A DNA stretch of 64,000 nucleotides from Dendrobium chrysotoxum (lineage: Eukaryota; Streptophyta; Magnoliopsida; Asparagales; Orchidaceae). Every line of letters starts with the position of its first letter. Within the stretch, counting starts at the first letter, position 1. The notes below the pieces were generated by a model. The model did no database searches, was not told the origin of the DNA, and saw only the letters and a program-made list of their open reading frames with translations. Position numbers and translations under genes: made by a program. Positions 1-13,337 of this stretch are shown here, piece by piece. Location: the NCBI GenBank assembly GCA_019925795.1, contig CM034307.1, positions 21,163,197 to 21,227,196 on the forward strand, written 5' to 3'.

Positions 1-834
1 TAAAAAAAACTTGAAGAAGTACCTAAACCTATGGAATCACCTCAACCTAAAAATAGAAAGGCAAGCCTGATAGAGAGGTAATTGAAAGGCCACCACCACT
101 ATTTCCCTAAAGATTATTAAACAGTACTTGGAAAAGCAATTCTCAAGATTTTTGGAAATCTTTAAAAATTAACTATAGACATTCCATTTGTTAAAGTTTT
201 ATAATATGCCAAATTCATAAAAGACATCCTTTGTAAGAAAAGAAAATTAGGAGATTTTGAGGCCATAGCATTGATTGAGGAGTGTAGTGCTATTCTACAA
301 AAGGAGGTTCCCCAAAAGTTAAAGAACCCTTGTAGTTTTACCATTGTTATGGCTATAGGGGATAAATTTTGTGCACTATGTAAATTAGAAGCTAGTATCA
401 GTTTAATTTCCTTGTTCATTTTTAAAAGACTTGATCTAGGAAAGTCGAGCCTACCACTATTACCCTTTAGTTAGCAGATGGTTCATTTACCTATCATATG
501 TGGATAATAGAGGATGTGTTATTTAAGGTAGGTAAATTTATCTTCCAAGTAGTTTTTATCATTTTAGATATAGAAGAAGATAGGGAGATACCTATTATCT
601 TAGGTAGACCTTTCTTAGCAACTTGTAGGGACATGATAGATGTCCAAAAATGTGAATTGACTATGAAAGTGAAAGATTAGAATGTAACCTTCAATATCTC
701 AAAGTCAATGAAATTTCCTAATGATCAAAGTGAGGATTGTAACTCTGTTGAAGATTGTGTGCAAGACTATTTGGAGGATTTACTCTAGAAAATTTTAGGG
801 AGATTCCCTTGGGTGAGGATGATAATAGGCAATG
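1..834 (+). pseudogene. Ty3/gypsy (Athila/Tat-type) gag-pol remnant, aspartic protease region
   Basis: Translation in shifting + frames matches the gag-protease part of Athila/Tat Ty3 retrotransposons. Seen in order are a KDILCKKRKLGDFE block (about 222-264), EECSAILQKEVPQKLKNP (275-330), the protease region (330-480), and IEDVLFKVGKFIF followed by EEDREIPIILGRPFLAT (505-630). The family protease would cut the polyprotein during particle maturation. The catalytic D-L-G-A-S-like site reads K-L-E-A-S, so the active Asp is lost. A frameshift lies near 480 and stops occur on both sides, so this is a dead copy. The matching integrase lies at 3525-4345 on the same strand, so the two probably belong to one element. 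Family assignment rests on recognised motifs, not on a search. Confidence 0.8.
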
Positions 835-2678
835 TCATGCCCCAAAATTTAATTTGAAAGAATTCTTTCTTTATCTTTTATAATAACAACACTCCTCTTT
901 CTACTCTTGAGTACTAGAGAATATCAAAAGTCAAAAAAAAAAAATAAATAATAATAAAACTTGAAGAATCCTATAATTAATTAGCCTGATAATCCCGGTC
1001 CTCTTCCCTGAATTGAAATCATTTAAACCATGTATAATGAGCTAAAAAGTCAAATGAGTCACTAAATCCTACAACTAATCTCAAAGCATAAAAATGAAGC
1101 ATTATGTATATCATCAATTATTTTATAATGTTAATAGTCAATATGCTCTTGAATTTGTGCAGAAATAGTAAACTATATGCAATGATAGTAAAATCTATAA
1201 ATTAATTAAATAGTACAATGTAGAGGGTAATAAAATCATATAATATAGAAATAGTGAAATTTGTAAACAAATAAACCAATACACCCATATAGATATTAAA
1301 TCAATAAGTAGTCATCGTAGCAATACTATCCAATCAACGAAGAAATCATATAAATCAGTAAATCTAAAACATTTATGAAAATTATCAAAATCGATAATAA
1401 TACGGTACTATCAAGAAATTATGTAAGAGTGTACACATGAAGATTAGTTATTCTATTATCAATATCAATATCTTATATCACATGCATAGTAATAGGCGTC
1501 ACATGCTCATTAATAGTGAGATAGTAAATTGTGAATCAATAGCAGTAATAGTGATAATGAATTAGTAGCAGTATTAATGCCAATATTAATATCAATAAAA
1601 TTGATGACAATAATAGTAAAATATTATAGAAATAATAATAGTAATCAATAGTAAATAATTAGTGGCAATAGTACAAAAATAGTAAATCAGTACAGTAACA
1701 TGCATTTCAGTTATCACACTAAATAAGTAAGGAGTTTTGGTTTGCATGGTATTTTTTTAACTATAAGTAAATCAGTAGTTAGTAATCATTGGCTCAGTAA
1801 ATAAAGTCGTCACTCTTTGCCCATCGGTATAGCAATAACTCAATATAATTTCTAATTAATGAATCATGTGAATCAGAAGAGGATAACAGAAATCACAGTA
1901 TTTAAGGGAAAGCCCATCGGCCCACCTTCTTATACAGGTTAGTCAGTCTCATGCTAATATTAGTAAATCACTAGCCTTAGCTTTTTTTCACACATTAATA
2001 TTATAATATTTTAAAAGTAATAGTGGTCAACTATTACCCAATCATATACCCATATTGAAATTTACTACTTGTTTTAATAATATACTTATATTACGATACA
2101 AAAGGTTTAATTATTTATAGATCATACAAAATATAATAACTTTCATTTTAGTTAGTGAAATTACACAATCAACTAGTCAAAATATCCCGAATAATCATTA
2201 TTATAACATATAAAAAGTTACACGGTAGAAATTCATTAAATCCAAAGAAAATTAAATAAAATTAATTGGGAAGAAATCAAATGATCAAAATAAAAATATT
2301 TGAAAACAAGAATATAATAAAAGTCACCTACTAATATTTCAGCAAATTTCATAAAAGCGGTAAAATGAACCAGTGGCAAAAAAATCTAAATATTTCTTTC
2401 TCTTTCCTCTTTTTCATGTCCCTTTTTCTTCTTCCTTCCATGGCAAGTAGGCGCTGGTGGAGGTGAATGGTGAGAAATAAATAAAAAAATATATAAAACT
2501 ATATTTTAGTGCATAGCACCACAGCATTGCTACACAACACTACAGTTCTACATACTGAATCTATAATCATTATAGAATAGAGTATTCAATGCCATGATGG
2601 CAACTTCTGGCTACACTGTGCTCACAGGCCTAGAGCCACAGTGTTCATATGCTCAGTTCCATAGCATATATTGTTACA
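835..2678. repeat. Possible LTR of another Ty3 element (non-coding)
   Basis: This AT-rich block has no coding potential and interrupts the gypsy pol remnant. It opens with TGTCATGCCCC and closes with TTGTTACA, the TG...CA ends expected of a gypsy LTR. On the minus strand the bases just outside the right end read AAGGTGGGTAGAT, which resembles a polypurine tract. The five bases flanking the block (GGCAA and ATCTA) do not match, so no target duplication supports a solo LTR. Treat the boundaries as tentative. Confidence 0.3.
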
Positions 2679-3524
2679 ATCTACCCACCTTAAAATAGGG
2701 TCCTCCCTGACATTTCCCTTAAGAATTTGGGCACAAAACTGGTACAAAATAAATTCATTTTAAATAAATCCATATGCCAAAACTAAAATCAAAAGCTCAT
2801 CAATGGTTTTATATCAAATTAGTAATCAATATCTATCATCTTTCACTTATATAATGAAATGTTATGTTAATTAATCATTCAAAATAAATTTCTTACCGAT
2901 CAAACTCTTAGGTTATTATTAGTCTTCATAATACTGTAAGTAATACACCCGTGGCTTCACTAGAGTAGGTAATGTCAGTCATGGTATGAGATTTTCTCTA
3001 TAACCACCACTGAAAACTCTATCGCCATCCCTATTTATTGACCTTTCACTATGAGATCTCAATCTTGTAGTCCTCTATCCTTCAGTTTGCCCAGACCGCC
3101 TACTTTAGAATCAATTATTCCTTCAAATCCTCTCTAAAAATAATATGCTACTTGTTGTCCTTACTATCAAAATAAAAAATATCATCCTAGCAAAAGTTAG
3201 CTCTAAATTGAATGTCTTATTCCATAATAAATACATTTATTATAGGTGTCAGTAGATCCTATTAATCCAGATCCCCTCAAATCACTATATCTGCTTTTGT
3301 ATCTTTGACACTTTCTCAATCCCTACTTGATTTATCTTTGGTACTCCTCATGCTCACATCATACATAGAGCCCACATTATTCCTTGAAAATTATATTTTT
3401 GGGATAAGCTTCTCATGTTTATAAAAGGTAGAAATCAAATCATTAGACAATGTGTCTTTAAAAATGAAATATAATAATCATTAGTCATTATCATAATTCA
3501 GAGTATAGAGGTTATTTCAGAGGT
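2679..3524. other. Non-coding interval, no gene seen
   Basis: No open frame or recognised domain in any of six frames. The first 50 bases could be the polypurine side of a minus-strand Ty3 element (see 835-2678). The rest is AT-rich sequence without clear repeats. Confidence 0.4.
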
Positions 3525-4345
3525 TTTAAAATTTCTTATAAGTTCTTGCAATCTAGATTTTATTGGCCTACTCTTTTAAAGATGCAAAAGAATATGTTAA
3601 TAATTGTAATCAATTTTAGAGAGTAGGTAGTGCAACTAAATAAATGAAATGCCTCTTAGTATGATTTTAAAACTTGAAAATTTTTATATTTAGGGGCTTT
3701 ATTTTATGGGACCTTTTATGTATTCTTTTGGAATCGAATATATTCTTATAGCAGTTGATTTTGTCTTCAATGGTGAAGGAATAACAACTCCCAAAATATA
3801 TACTCAAGTAGTAATTAAATTTCTTAAAAAAAAATTTCTAGATTAGGAGACCTAGAGTGATTATCAGTTATGGAAGGAGTCATTTTTATAATAAGAAAGT
3901 GGAGACCTTGGTTAATAAATAGGGTAGTAAGCATAAGGTAACAACTGCTTATCATCCCCAAACTTTGGGCTTATAAGATTGCATTTAAGATTCCTATTGG
4001 AATGCAACCATATAGACTAATTTTTGCAATAGCTTGTCATTTACCATTGGAATTAGCGCATAAAGCAGTCTGGGATGTAAAAGAATTGAATTATAATTTG
4101 AAGGATGCTAAAGAGAAAATAATGATATAGTTGAATGAATTGGATGAATTTAGACATGAAGCTTTTACAAATGCAAAATGGTATAAGGAATAAATGAATA
4201 CTTGGCTTGATTCTAAGTATATTAGAAAAGAATTTACACTTGGATAAGAAGTTTATTTGTGTAATTCTAGATTAAAATTATTTCTTGGAAAATTGAAGTC
4301 TAGATGGTCAGTACCATTCATTGTAGTAAACGTATATCCTTATGA
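3525..4345 (+). pseudogene. Ty3/gypsy integrase remnant (Athila/Tat-type)
   Basis: In shifting frames the + strand encodes pieces of the Ty3 integrase, which inserts the cDNA into the genome. FYWPTLLK is near 3560. A core fragment ISYGRSHFYNKKVETLVNK is near 3855-3915, followed by HKVTTAYHPQT. Then comes the C-terminal part typical of Athila/Tat, with KIPIGMQPYRLIF, ACHLPLELAHKA, LNELDEFRHEAF and NSRLKLFLGKLKSRWSVPF (3980-4315). The core aspartate usually found in I-S-D-G is Tyr. Roughly 100 codons of core are missing at about 3970, where H-P-Q-T runs straight into the C-terminal block. The remnant ends abruptly near 4345, where a copia gag on the other strand begins. Confidence 0.8.
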
Positions 4346-5831
4346 ATGTTTAGACATGCTTCTTCATCAAGAGGCTATCCATCCAATACAATACACTTTC
4401 AAAGCTTGCTTCTTCCAATTTCAATGCATGCTCATTATGTTCTAATTCACTTGCAAATGCTTCTAATTATTTATATGATTCTTCTTACTCAAGATGATTC
4501 GATTTCAAGGATTCATGTGCATTAGTTAGATCAACATGCTTCTTATTTAATGCATCATACTCATCAAGTAAAGACATGTGCTCCTTATCTAATGTAGAAT
4601 ATTCTACTCTAAGGCTATCATGCTCTTTTTGCAAACATGATAATTCATAATTCAAACTAGCATACATTTTCTTAAGCTTTCTATATGCATTGTGAATTTT
4701 TTCAGACACTTCAAATAATTCATCATATGAAATCTCACATACCTCCTATTGATCAGAATGATCAAGACTATTATCTACCATAAGGTATAAATTGGTTACC
4801 TCATCTTCCATTTTTGATTTTGATGAGTCCATGATAGAGTCTACCAAAAATGCCTTTGGCATCCTTTGCTTCCTTTTTTAGCTTTTGTCTTCTCCTTGAT
4901 TGGTTGAGCTTTTATATTGGGGCAATTTATTCTCAAGTGGCATGGCTTCCTACATTCAATGCAAATGGAATCAGATGATGCTTTGAAATTTTTGTTTAGT
5001 TTACCTTTGTTCCACTACTGATGATGCTTTTATTTTCATTTCAGAAAGTTTTTGAATTGATGTGTCATTAGTGTTATCTCATCATCTTTCTCAATTGTAG
5101 AGGTGTCACTTTCTAATTCATTTGCTTTTAGTGTCACCATTTTGTCCTTTCTCTTGTCTCCTGTATCCTACAATCTCTGATTCACACTTTGCTCATAGGT
5201 AATAAGTGAGCCTAGTAAGTTATCTATAGAATAAACTTTAAGAATTTTTTTTTCATAAATGACCGTAACCTTAGCAACATAATTACTAGATAGACATCAA
5301 AGAATTTTTTTCACTTTTTCAGAATTTGAAAGCTCTCTACCTAAAGCAAGCAGGGATATCACAATTTGAGTAAACCTAGTGTACATGTCTGAGATAGTTT
5401 TATTAGGTTTAATGCAAAAAAGTTTATTATCATGCCACAAGATGTCAACCTAAATAGTTTGACCTCACTAGTCCCTTTGTATGTAATACACAGTTTATCC
5501 CAAATGTCCTTGCCAGTGGTACAGGTAGAAACTCTCTTGTAATCTTTAGAATTAAAGCAACAAAAAATAGTTTAAATATTTTGTACTTTGTTGAGCTAAG
5601 TCCCATCTCCTCATTGCTCCAATCATTAAATGGTACTTCAATTTTGATTCCATTAACAAAATGAGAGGGTGCATAATAACCTTCTTCTATTAAAAATCAC
5701 ATGAAAAAATCAATAGATTGCAAGAACGTAGACATGTGGATTTTCTAAAAATCAAATGGTATGTTATCAAATAAAGGTGGATGAGTTATAGAATAACCAT
5801 ACACGGTGTTTCTATTATCGAAATGTGCCAT
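4346..5831 (-). pseudogene. Sirevirus E gag remnant (Ty1/copia)
   Basis: Reading leftwards from an ATG at 5831, the protein opens with M-A-H-F-D-N-R-N-T and L-F-D-N-I-P-F-D-F, the same N-terminus as the gag at 39360. A CCHC zinc knuckle, C-I-E-C-R-K-P-C-H-L-R-I-N-C, lies near 4930-4985. A coiled-coil stretch (heptad-like KK/EH/LD repeats, 74 codons) is open at 4485-4709. Gag forms the particle shell and binds RNA through the knuckle. Several stops and frameshifts disrupt it. The copy is cut off at about 4346 against gypsy integrase, so its pol, 3' LTR and any 3' ORF are gone. Its primer site and LTR lie just to the right. Confidence 0.82.
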
Positions 5832-5876
5832 AGATCATTTTTCTTAAGGTTTTCTAAAATGCTACTTGTGAGAACC

Positions 5877-5888
5877 TCTTTGATACCA
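5877..5888 (-). other. Primer binding site of Sirevirus E
   Basis: On the minus strand this reads TGGTATCAAAGA, a two-base variant of the plant tRNA-iMet primer site TGGTATCAGAGC. It lies two bases inside the LTR edge, the spacing also seen at 39405-39416 and 49271-49282. Confidence 0.85.
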
Positions 5889-5890
5889 AT

Positions 5891-7644
5891 TGAAAGTTTG
5901 ATGTAGGATATTAATCCTCGGTGAACAATCCCTAGGCACACCGAGAGGGGGGGGGGGGGGGGGGGGGTGGTGGTGGTGGTGAATTGGTAGTTTAAAAAAA
6001 CTTACTTTAAATATAAAGCTATACTTTACTTTTTGGATTTTTAATAACTTAAAAACCAACAAAATTATTACCCGATGTAGAAGCAAAATTATAAAACAAA
6101 ATTTTTAATGATGATGATGATGAATAGGTTAAATCAATATATCATTAAATGAATACTTTTCTACCATGCAATTTCTAAAAAATTATAGTATAGAAAAGTA
6201 AATTGCACAAAAAATAAAATTCAAAAAGAACACACCAAAATTTTATATTGGTTCGGTCAAACAATGACTTACATCCACTCCCTAGAGTACTCCTCTCTGA
6301 GTATTGCACTAAAATGTTAGCGTCTCTTTTTTTTCTCCCACAGCTAGGTAGAGAAGCATTTATAATCTTTTCACCAACCCAGTGTGATGAGAACCTTGAC
6401 CACTTTTTTCACTCTCATAATGAAGGTAGAGAACCTCACACTCATTTTTCACCCTCCTAGTGAAGGAAGAGAACCTTGATGGTCCTCGATCTGATGATTT
6501 TCTTCCCATAGCCACCCAAGAAATCAAGCAAGTCACTCGAAGAAAACAAAACAAAAGCTTGCTCAGAGCAACCATGTGAAAACCACTCATACTCCTTCTC
6601 CCTCACTCGTAAACTTTCCTTTCTCCTTCCTAAAGCTCTCCAAGATCTCTTCTCCAAGCCCTCTCTCAAGAAAACCCAACAGCCAAAGACTTAAACCAAG
6701 TCTATTAAGAGAGTTTAAATATAAGGCTTCTCAAAAATCCTTAATAATTCAATTCTATCGACACTGATCGTATAGTACAATCCTAGATTGTACAGTACGA
6801 TTAGTTCACATAGCCCTGTTAGTACTGTAAGAAGAATAAGGTATTGTATGATCATTTTAAGTATTGAACTGATCATCCAGTATGATATAAAGCGTCGTCT
6901 AGTATGATTAGTTCATTCGGATTGGATTATTATCCTATACGATTGGTGGCGAATAAATGTCAAACCTTGTAATGATTGGGTCTTATAGTATAATTGGTCC
7001 AATCGTACATTATGATCTTATTAGAATAATTAATCTAAATTTGATCCCCTAATTATAGGATTAATTTAGGAAATATTTGATTATATCATGCAGTATGATG
7101 ACTATCGTACGGTATAATTAGTATAAATTTTGAATTTTAAAGTATTGCCTAAATTATAATTAGTGGTTGAAATCTTGATTTCAATTGATCATCTTGTATG
7201 ATGTTGATCATATAATATGAAGGGTTTAAATAGCTTTGATTATGCTAATTGGTCATTATAATGATTTTTTGAATAATTGATCGTAGAGTACGATATGGAT
7301 TGAACAGTATGATTCGTTTAGAAAGTTACACATATAATTTTCTTACTATCTCGCTCTCTTGATTATGTGTGTGCACGATCACCAAGTTTAACATCCACTA
7401 AATATATGACTTTAACTCAAAAAATATAGAAATAAATAAAAGTAAACATACAAACTCTCAATAATAGTTAACCCAATTCTACCCAGTCTTGAGTTGATCA
7501 CTTTGTGTGGTGTACAGTGGACCTGGTAAGTTAAAGCATAAGAACAAATATGTAATAATAATAATAAATGGAGATAGCATAGTAAGGAGTACAATAATAT
7601 TTATTATCATCAAAATCATAAGACTCGGGTCTTGATTTGCAGCA
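5891..7644 (-). repeat. 5' LTR of Sirevirus E
   Basis: The plus strand runs from TGAAAGTTTG to TTGCAGCA, the same ends as the other Sirevirus LTRs here read backwards, for 1754 bp. It holds the family blocks in order: a G-run next to GAATTGGTAG, a block reading TGGTTCGGTCAA near the U5 end, repeated GGTAGAGAA...CTT units (about 6350-6480), and a zone of decayed palindromes of the GTACAGTAC type (6750-7330). Transcription would run leftwards. The partner 3' LTR is not in the window. Confidence 0.85.
5947..5981 (+). repeat. Poly-G run followed by TGG repeats
   Basis: Twenty-one G in a row (5947-5967), then five TGG-like units. It sits at the conserved LTR spot where other copies carry only 7-9 G, so it is a local expansion. 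Assembly or read errors are possible here. Confidence 0.9.
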
Positions 7645-8448
7645 AACTCATTTCTACTTCTTTGGTGAGAACTATTTTTTTTAAATGTATAAAGATTTGA
7701 TTAAAAATTTGAGTTTTGAAGATCAAATATTGATTTACCATTTTAGGAGAAATTATAGATTTTGAATTTATCGGGAGTTTGAAAAGATACACTAAGGGGT
7801 GTATAAATTAGGCTTATACTTTCCTAGAGTGAGCTACCAGCTAACATACTAAACACAATCAATCACTTTATGAATGTAAGGACGGATGGTTCTAACCTAA
7901 AGAATCAAGGTTTTTAATTCAAAAATTTAAATTAGGGCTATATAATATGTAAATGCATCTTACTAGCGCCATGTATGATGATGCATGAAGCAAATGTATA
8001 AAGAAAAATCTTTTATTCATTTATTTGGAGACATAAATATAACCCAGGGTCTGCAGGAAAGTAAGGTGGTCAAGCTCCACCACAACATGCTTGGATTTCT
8101 ATACCTATGAATGAAATAGGTCAAAATATGGTTGCTTATTATCTTCTAGCTTTAAATCTACACTATAGAATCCTAAAAGAGAACACCCTCTAGAGAAGAA
8201 GGGGTTATCTTTTGGATCCCTATACATATGTATAATATATCATATTTAGCCTTTCACAACTCTGTGTATGCATACAACTCAATTTAGTTACATTCTAGAC
8301 ACTTTACTTTTTTATTTGATTGTCTACATATACATTTATCATAGGTACATTCTACTTCACTTGATTTTATAAGCAAGCCTAGTTACATTATACTTTTATA
8401 CTCTTCTTGCAAAACAAGAAAGATGATATAAAAGCATATGCATATATT
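7645..8448. other. Non-coding interval with a dispersed repeat
   Basis: No gene seen. About 7770-7900 resembles 46785-46900 in order and wording: GGGAGTTTGA, then a tract ending TACCAGCTAAC, then a stretch with ATAATCAC/CAATCAC. This suggests two copies of one old repeat, probably an LTR fragment. An AT-rich tract joins it to the poly(A) end of the LINE at 8449. Confidence 0.45.
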
Positions 8449-10280
8449 TTTTTTTGAGAAAATGCAAATTGTATTAATAAAGCAATCCAAATACAAACTA
8501 CTAAATGATGGAAAATATATCACATTCCTCTTTTAACAAAGAAAGAAATGAAAGAGGAATATTATTATAACTAATGTTATCCAAAAAAAAAATCACCAAA
8601 AATAGCATAGTTAGTACAATAATCAGCTAACTTATTATAATTTCTAATAGAAAAATGAAATAAAAATTGACTAAAACTTTTTTAAAAAGACAAATCAGTC
8701 TTCAAAAGATCTTTATTTTCCCAATTAACTTTCCTCATTTAATCTTGAAGTAGCTTGATAACATTATGTTTGTCACCTACAATTATGATACCTTTGTATT
8801 GAAGCATCCATCCTTGCACAATTCTCCTCAAAGAATGAACCACAATTATCTCCAATTGAGTTATATCCAAATGTAAGCAGTTGAAACCAAGTGCTAACAA
8901 AAATCTTCCTCTATAATCTCTGAATAATCCTCAAATACCTGCTTTATTTGATCTTAATAAAGATGCATCAATGTTAACTTTTATCCATTCAGGAGGAGGA
9001 GGGTGCTAAAAATTGTTAAAAATCTGATTGGGCTGATTAACACCCTAGTTTTCCTGATTGGAATTGATTTGAAATGAAATAGCTTAGCTGATTCCAATAG
9101 AAGCTATTCTAGCCGAGCAATCTTCAATTTCTCCATGCTTTACTTTATTTCTACTCTTCCATGAAAAAAAAGCAGTACAATACATATTAGAAATAAAAGA
9201 GTTATTATTTGCTAACCTTTCCAAATTTTCACAACAATTAGGAAAAGAGATGAAAATTGGGATTAGAAATCCCCATTTATTTTGATACTCTATAACTTTA
9301 ATAAGCTTCAAGTATTGAACTGCAATATGATCTATTCTTTCAATAGATTGGCACCCATCTAGGACAACCATTATTATCTAATAGTCTTCTGTACATGAGA
9401 AACTCATTAGTAGGAATTGCATTCTAGAATAGATTCCATTGGAAAACCTCCACCCGAGGTTTTAACTTGATTTTCTTTAACCATGACTAGTTATTATCTT
9501 CATTGTCTTCTTCAACCGAGGCATCATAAGCCAAAGTAGCAATGAATCTACCCGACATCTTAAATTTAAGTTCCATTTGATCTGACAATAATTCAGTAGA
9601 AATCTAAATTTATTGAATAATGTTCACCACCTATTCGCAAAATAGTATCTACAGTTTGTCCGCATTTCTTTCATGATCAGATATAAGTTTATTAACAGAT
9701 AAATCTATATCTACAGCAGAAACAATAATTATAGGCCATCTATCAATGCTTCTATCAAGAATCTATACATCCTTAAGTATATTAATAGATAAATATGTAG
9801 CAATTTTCCATCTTACGATTGGTTGAAGAAATTTAGCTCCATTAACAATGATTTTCCATGTAGAGGAAGACCCTCTCTTCAAAATAGGATTCCAAACATT
9901 TTCTCCCATATTTAGCCGCTAGATTCTAGTTAAAAAGAAAATTAGGATATGTAATAAACTTTTATGCCAATTTAGCACGCAAGGGACCAAGTTTAGCTGC
10001 TGGTGAATGAAGGCCACGACCACCCCTATTTTTTGCATTACAAAGCACATTCGATGACACATAATGAAGTCCATGATTACCATTTGGTTTATTCCAAATA
10101 AAATCCATGCACATCTTATCAAGATTATTCAATACTCCCATAGGAACTAAAGAATGCATAGATTGAAAAACTGAAAGAGAAAGAAATGTGGCTTTGACAA
10201 CTACGAATCTGCATGCTAAAGAGATAAATATGTTACCCCAAGCATTCAACTTATTCAATTCCTTTTCAATCAACTTCTAA
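8449..10280 (-). pseudogene. 5'-truncated L1-type LINE (RT tail, zinc-finger region, RNase H)
   Basis: Read leftwards, the segment encodes the end of a plant L1-like ORF2. The first 100 codons (10273-9962, open) match the region after the RT core, with W-G-N-I-F-I-S-L-A-C-R and G-G-R-G-L-H. A later piece at 9371-9084 contains F-F-S-W-K-S-R-N-K-V-K-H-G, like the W-x-x-R-N motif of the RT zinc-finger region. RNase H follows near 8990-8650, with W-I-K-V-N-I-D-A-S-L-L-R and later A-D-Y-C. The element ends in an A-tract (T-run on +, about 8449-8456). Stops and frameshifts are many. The missing 5' half is the usual result of incomplete reverse transcription. I could not fix a target duplication. 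Confidence 0.75.
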
Positions 10281-13189
10281 AAAATTTAAACTAACAAGTC
10301 TTCATATAATTTAATAAACCAAAGTATATGCATGTATGAATGTAGTGTATGTGCATATAATTTAATAAACCAAAATGCACCAAAGGAAAGTTAATATGCA
10401 TGCCATGCCATCCAGAGTACAAAAAATAAGCAAACACACCTTAGAATACCCTCAAGGAAAAAGTAATTACATTACACTAAAAGATAATGTTGGCCTAACC
10501 TAAAACTAGTGTCTATGGTCCTAACACAAGTTGTAGTGTATGACAGTGGCTGTGTTACTTTGGTATGTCCTGGAAGTTTGGTGTTTCAATCAAATTTAAG
10601 TCTGTTTTTTTGTTGTAGGTCAAGAGAGATTATAATTTAAATTTAAGTTTTAACATTTTAGAATTTTATTAATTAAATTTTAGAGGGTTTTATTTGTTTG
10701 AGTTGTTTCATTTTAAATTTTAAAGAACCATGTTAGTTAGTGGCTTCAAAGTGCAGAAGTAACTAACCTAAGTCCTAAAGCTCATAATTATAATACTACC
10801 ATTTCACCATAAAGGATAGGATTGGTTGCATAGAAGCCTTGCATTTTAATTATGTGTTTTAGTCCTTAAAAGCTTCCAATCCAATACACCTTTGCCTTCC
10901 TAAAAGGAGTCAAGCACAAGGGTATAAAGCTTTAATTTCTAAATGTTTTATTACTAATTTATCAATAATTATTTAGGTTAAATAGTGACTATCTTTGTTA
11001 AACCAGGGCTATGAGGTTTATTTTACTCTATTTGGGGCTAAGTTAATAGCTTCGTAAGCCTAAGTTAACCACCAATTATCTTGGTTATTTATGTATGATT
11101 ATTGCTAACTATTATTCATTGATTTGGATTAATTAAGTTGCTTAAATATTATGTTTTGGAGATTTTATTGAATTTGTTTAATTTTAATTATTATTTAATG
11201 ATTGGGTTGACTTGAAGCTTGACTTTTTGATTTACTTGAGATTTTGAAAGTTCCTCATTTTTAGTAAATATTAGATTAATTTAAAGTTCAATTCCTTTGA
11301 ATTTCTATTATTTAAAATTTTTAGAGTTGTTTGTGAATTTTATAAATTTAGCCCATTAATTAATGAATTTTACCATTTCAGTGGTTGTATGTTTGATTTG
11401 ATGGGGCTTTTAAATTTTACTTATTTAGTTTTTAGATCTGAGCAGCCTAGTTAAAATATATTATTAAGATTTTATTTGGATTTATTATGAGTTAATAAAA
11501 GTCATAAGTGAATTATGCATATGTATATTGGGTTCACTAATTGACAGACCAAATGATCTCCAATTGCAGTGGGATTTGAAACATAAGTTCATCAAAACAT
11601 ATGCTTCAAATCCACTTAAATTGGCTTCATCAAAGACTTTATTGATTTCCCAATTAATCACCCAAGGTAAGTACAACTAAACACTTGGGGATTTAGTTCA
11701 TGCAATCTAATCATCAAATTGGGTTATTAATCAACACTATATATCCCCTAGGTTTAGCACTAATGAGTGAGGTTTTACTCACTAGTGAGTTATCAGATTT
11801 GGAAAATTAAACTCATGGTTTCTGCTAGAACCTAAGGCATAGGGAAGGCTCCTAATCACATGGAAGGCTTTGAAGACCTAGGGGCTTAAGCTTTAGATAG
11901 TTACCTCTTCGAAGCAAGTAAACAGTGCAAACAGGTTGTACCACCTCCATTTAGAAGAAATGGAGGTGACTATTTGCTCCTTAATGTATTATCCAAGTAG
12001 TTCCAAATGTACCTTACAAGATAAGTAAGCAAGAAAAGAAAGGTAGTGGTTAGAAGTGTATTTCATTAATGACATCAAACAACATATAAGAAGATTTAAC
12101 ATATTCAAATACAAAAGTCAACGTGCATATATACATGATAATGGTATAAGAATACTTTACATGAACTACAATTCATACTTTCTTTAAACCGATATGTTAT
12201 AAGGAGATGGCTATTTATTAAAAAAAGGAGATCATAAATCCCTTAATCAAGATGCTAAATTATATTTATTAAATTCTTGTAACTAAAAGAAGGAAATAGA
12301 GTAAGAAACATCTTCAAAAATTTTTTGACAATAAAATTAATAGATGAACTAGAAATGCAATATGCCTTAAATTCATTATTTGTTGAACTTGAGCGTGCAA
12401 TCTAACATCGTTTGTCTACCGATGGAACAATATGTTTACAACACTAAAATGTAATATCAAGTCTTCATTAGTTTATTCATTAGATTAATCATGTGTCCTG
12501 AATATATCAAAGCTTTTTAAATTTTGAATAAGAATAAGAATATACGTAATGATTCCTCATCAATGCCATAAAGTAAAAACTTAGACAAATAACATAAACA
12601 AATGGCAACAACCTTTAATCCTTTCAGATTTTATAAAATAGGTAGAATAAATAAGGCACAAATGTACATAATTTTCTAATCTAATTACAATTTATTGAAT
12701 ATAAAAGCATGAAAAGGCATATAAATTTATGAATTTGATTAGGATTTATCAAATTTACATATAACCAACTAATATGGCTACAAATCCCCATCTTTTTAAT
12801 CAAATTTATTTATGACATTGAGGCACATGCTTATGAAATCACTGAAGTAAACATATAGCAACTCCTTCCTCTCCAACATAACCATCAAACCAAATATGAA
12901 TTAAATTGTTTACAACATTTGAGATAACTATATGTGGGGTTCAGTTGAGACATCAAAATAAATTAAATTTTATTAGGTACTAATCAAATAAGATGAATGA
13001 GCTTTAATACACAAAAATAAATTGATTGATATTCCCAATTTTCATCCTTCATGAAATTTATCAAATAAAATTTGACCAACTTGTACAACTTCATTAAAAA
13101 AACATCCACTTACTTTTCTCAAGTATTCTATAAATAGAGCAAACAAATTTAATATAGTTTTCTCAAAACCTTATATATACATCCTCTAC
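10281..13189. other. Non-coding interval, no gene seen
   Basis: About 2.9 kb of AT-rich sequence without a recognisable domain on either strand. The longest open frame is 63 codons and shows no family features. The only clear structure is the hairpin at 11942-11968. Confidence 0.6.
11942..11968. repeat. Perfect short hairpin
   Basis: CACCTCCATTT and AAATGGAGGTG form a perfect 11-bp stem around a 5-base loop. No T-run or gene lies beside it. It could be a chance palindrome or the relic of a small foldback element. Confidence 0.6.
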
Positions 13190-13337
13190 GAGCTCTGGCA
13201 AATTTCTGAGTGATTTTAGGGTTCTTTATCCTTCCGATCTTTTCTGTCTCTTGCTAATTTTTTTACTTACTATTTTGTTTGCTTGTTTTTGCTTCCTTGT
13301 GGCCTAGGGCCTCCTAGGCACTTGGTATTTACTTATT

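Noticed and set aside
835..2678. Clean solo LTR with target duplication
   Set aside because: End motifs fit, but the flanking 5-mers do not match, so it is listed only as a possible LTR.
5862..6086. His/Pro-run protein
   Set aside because: Created by the G-run and TGG repeats in the LTR of E.
8430..10340. Target duplication of the minus-strand LINE (TATGCAT-like sequence at both sides)
   Set aside because: The match is short and in low-complexity TATGCA-rich DNA, so chance cannot be excluded.
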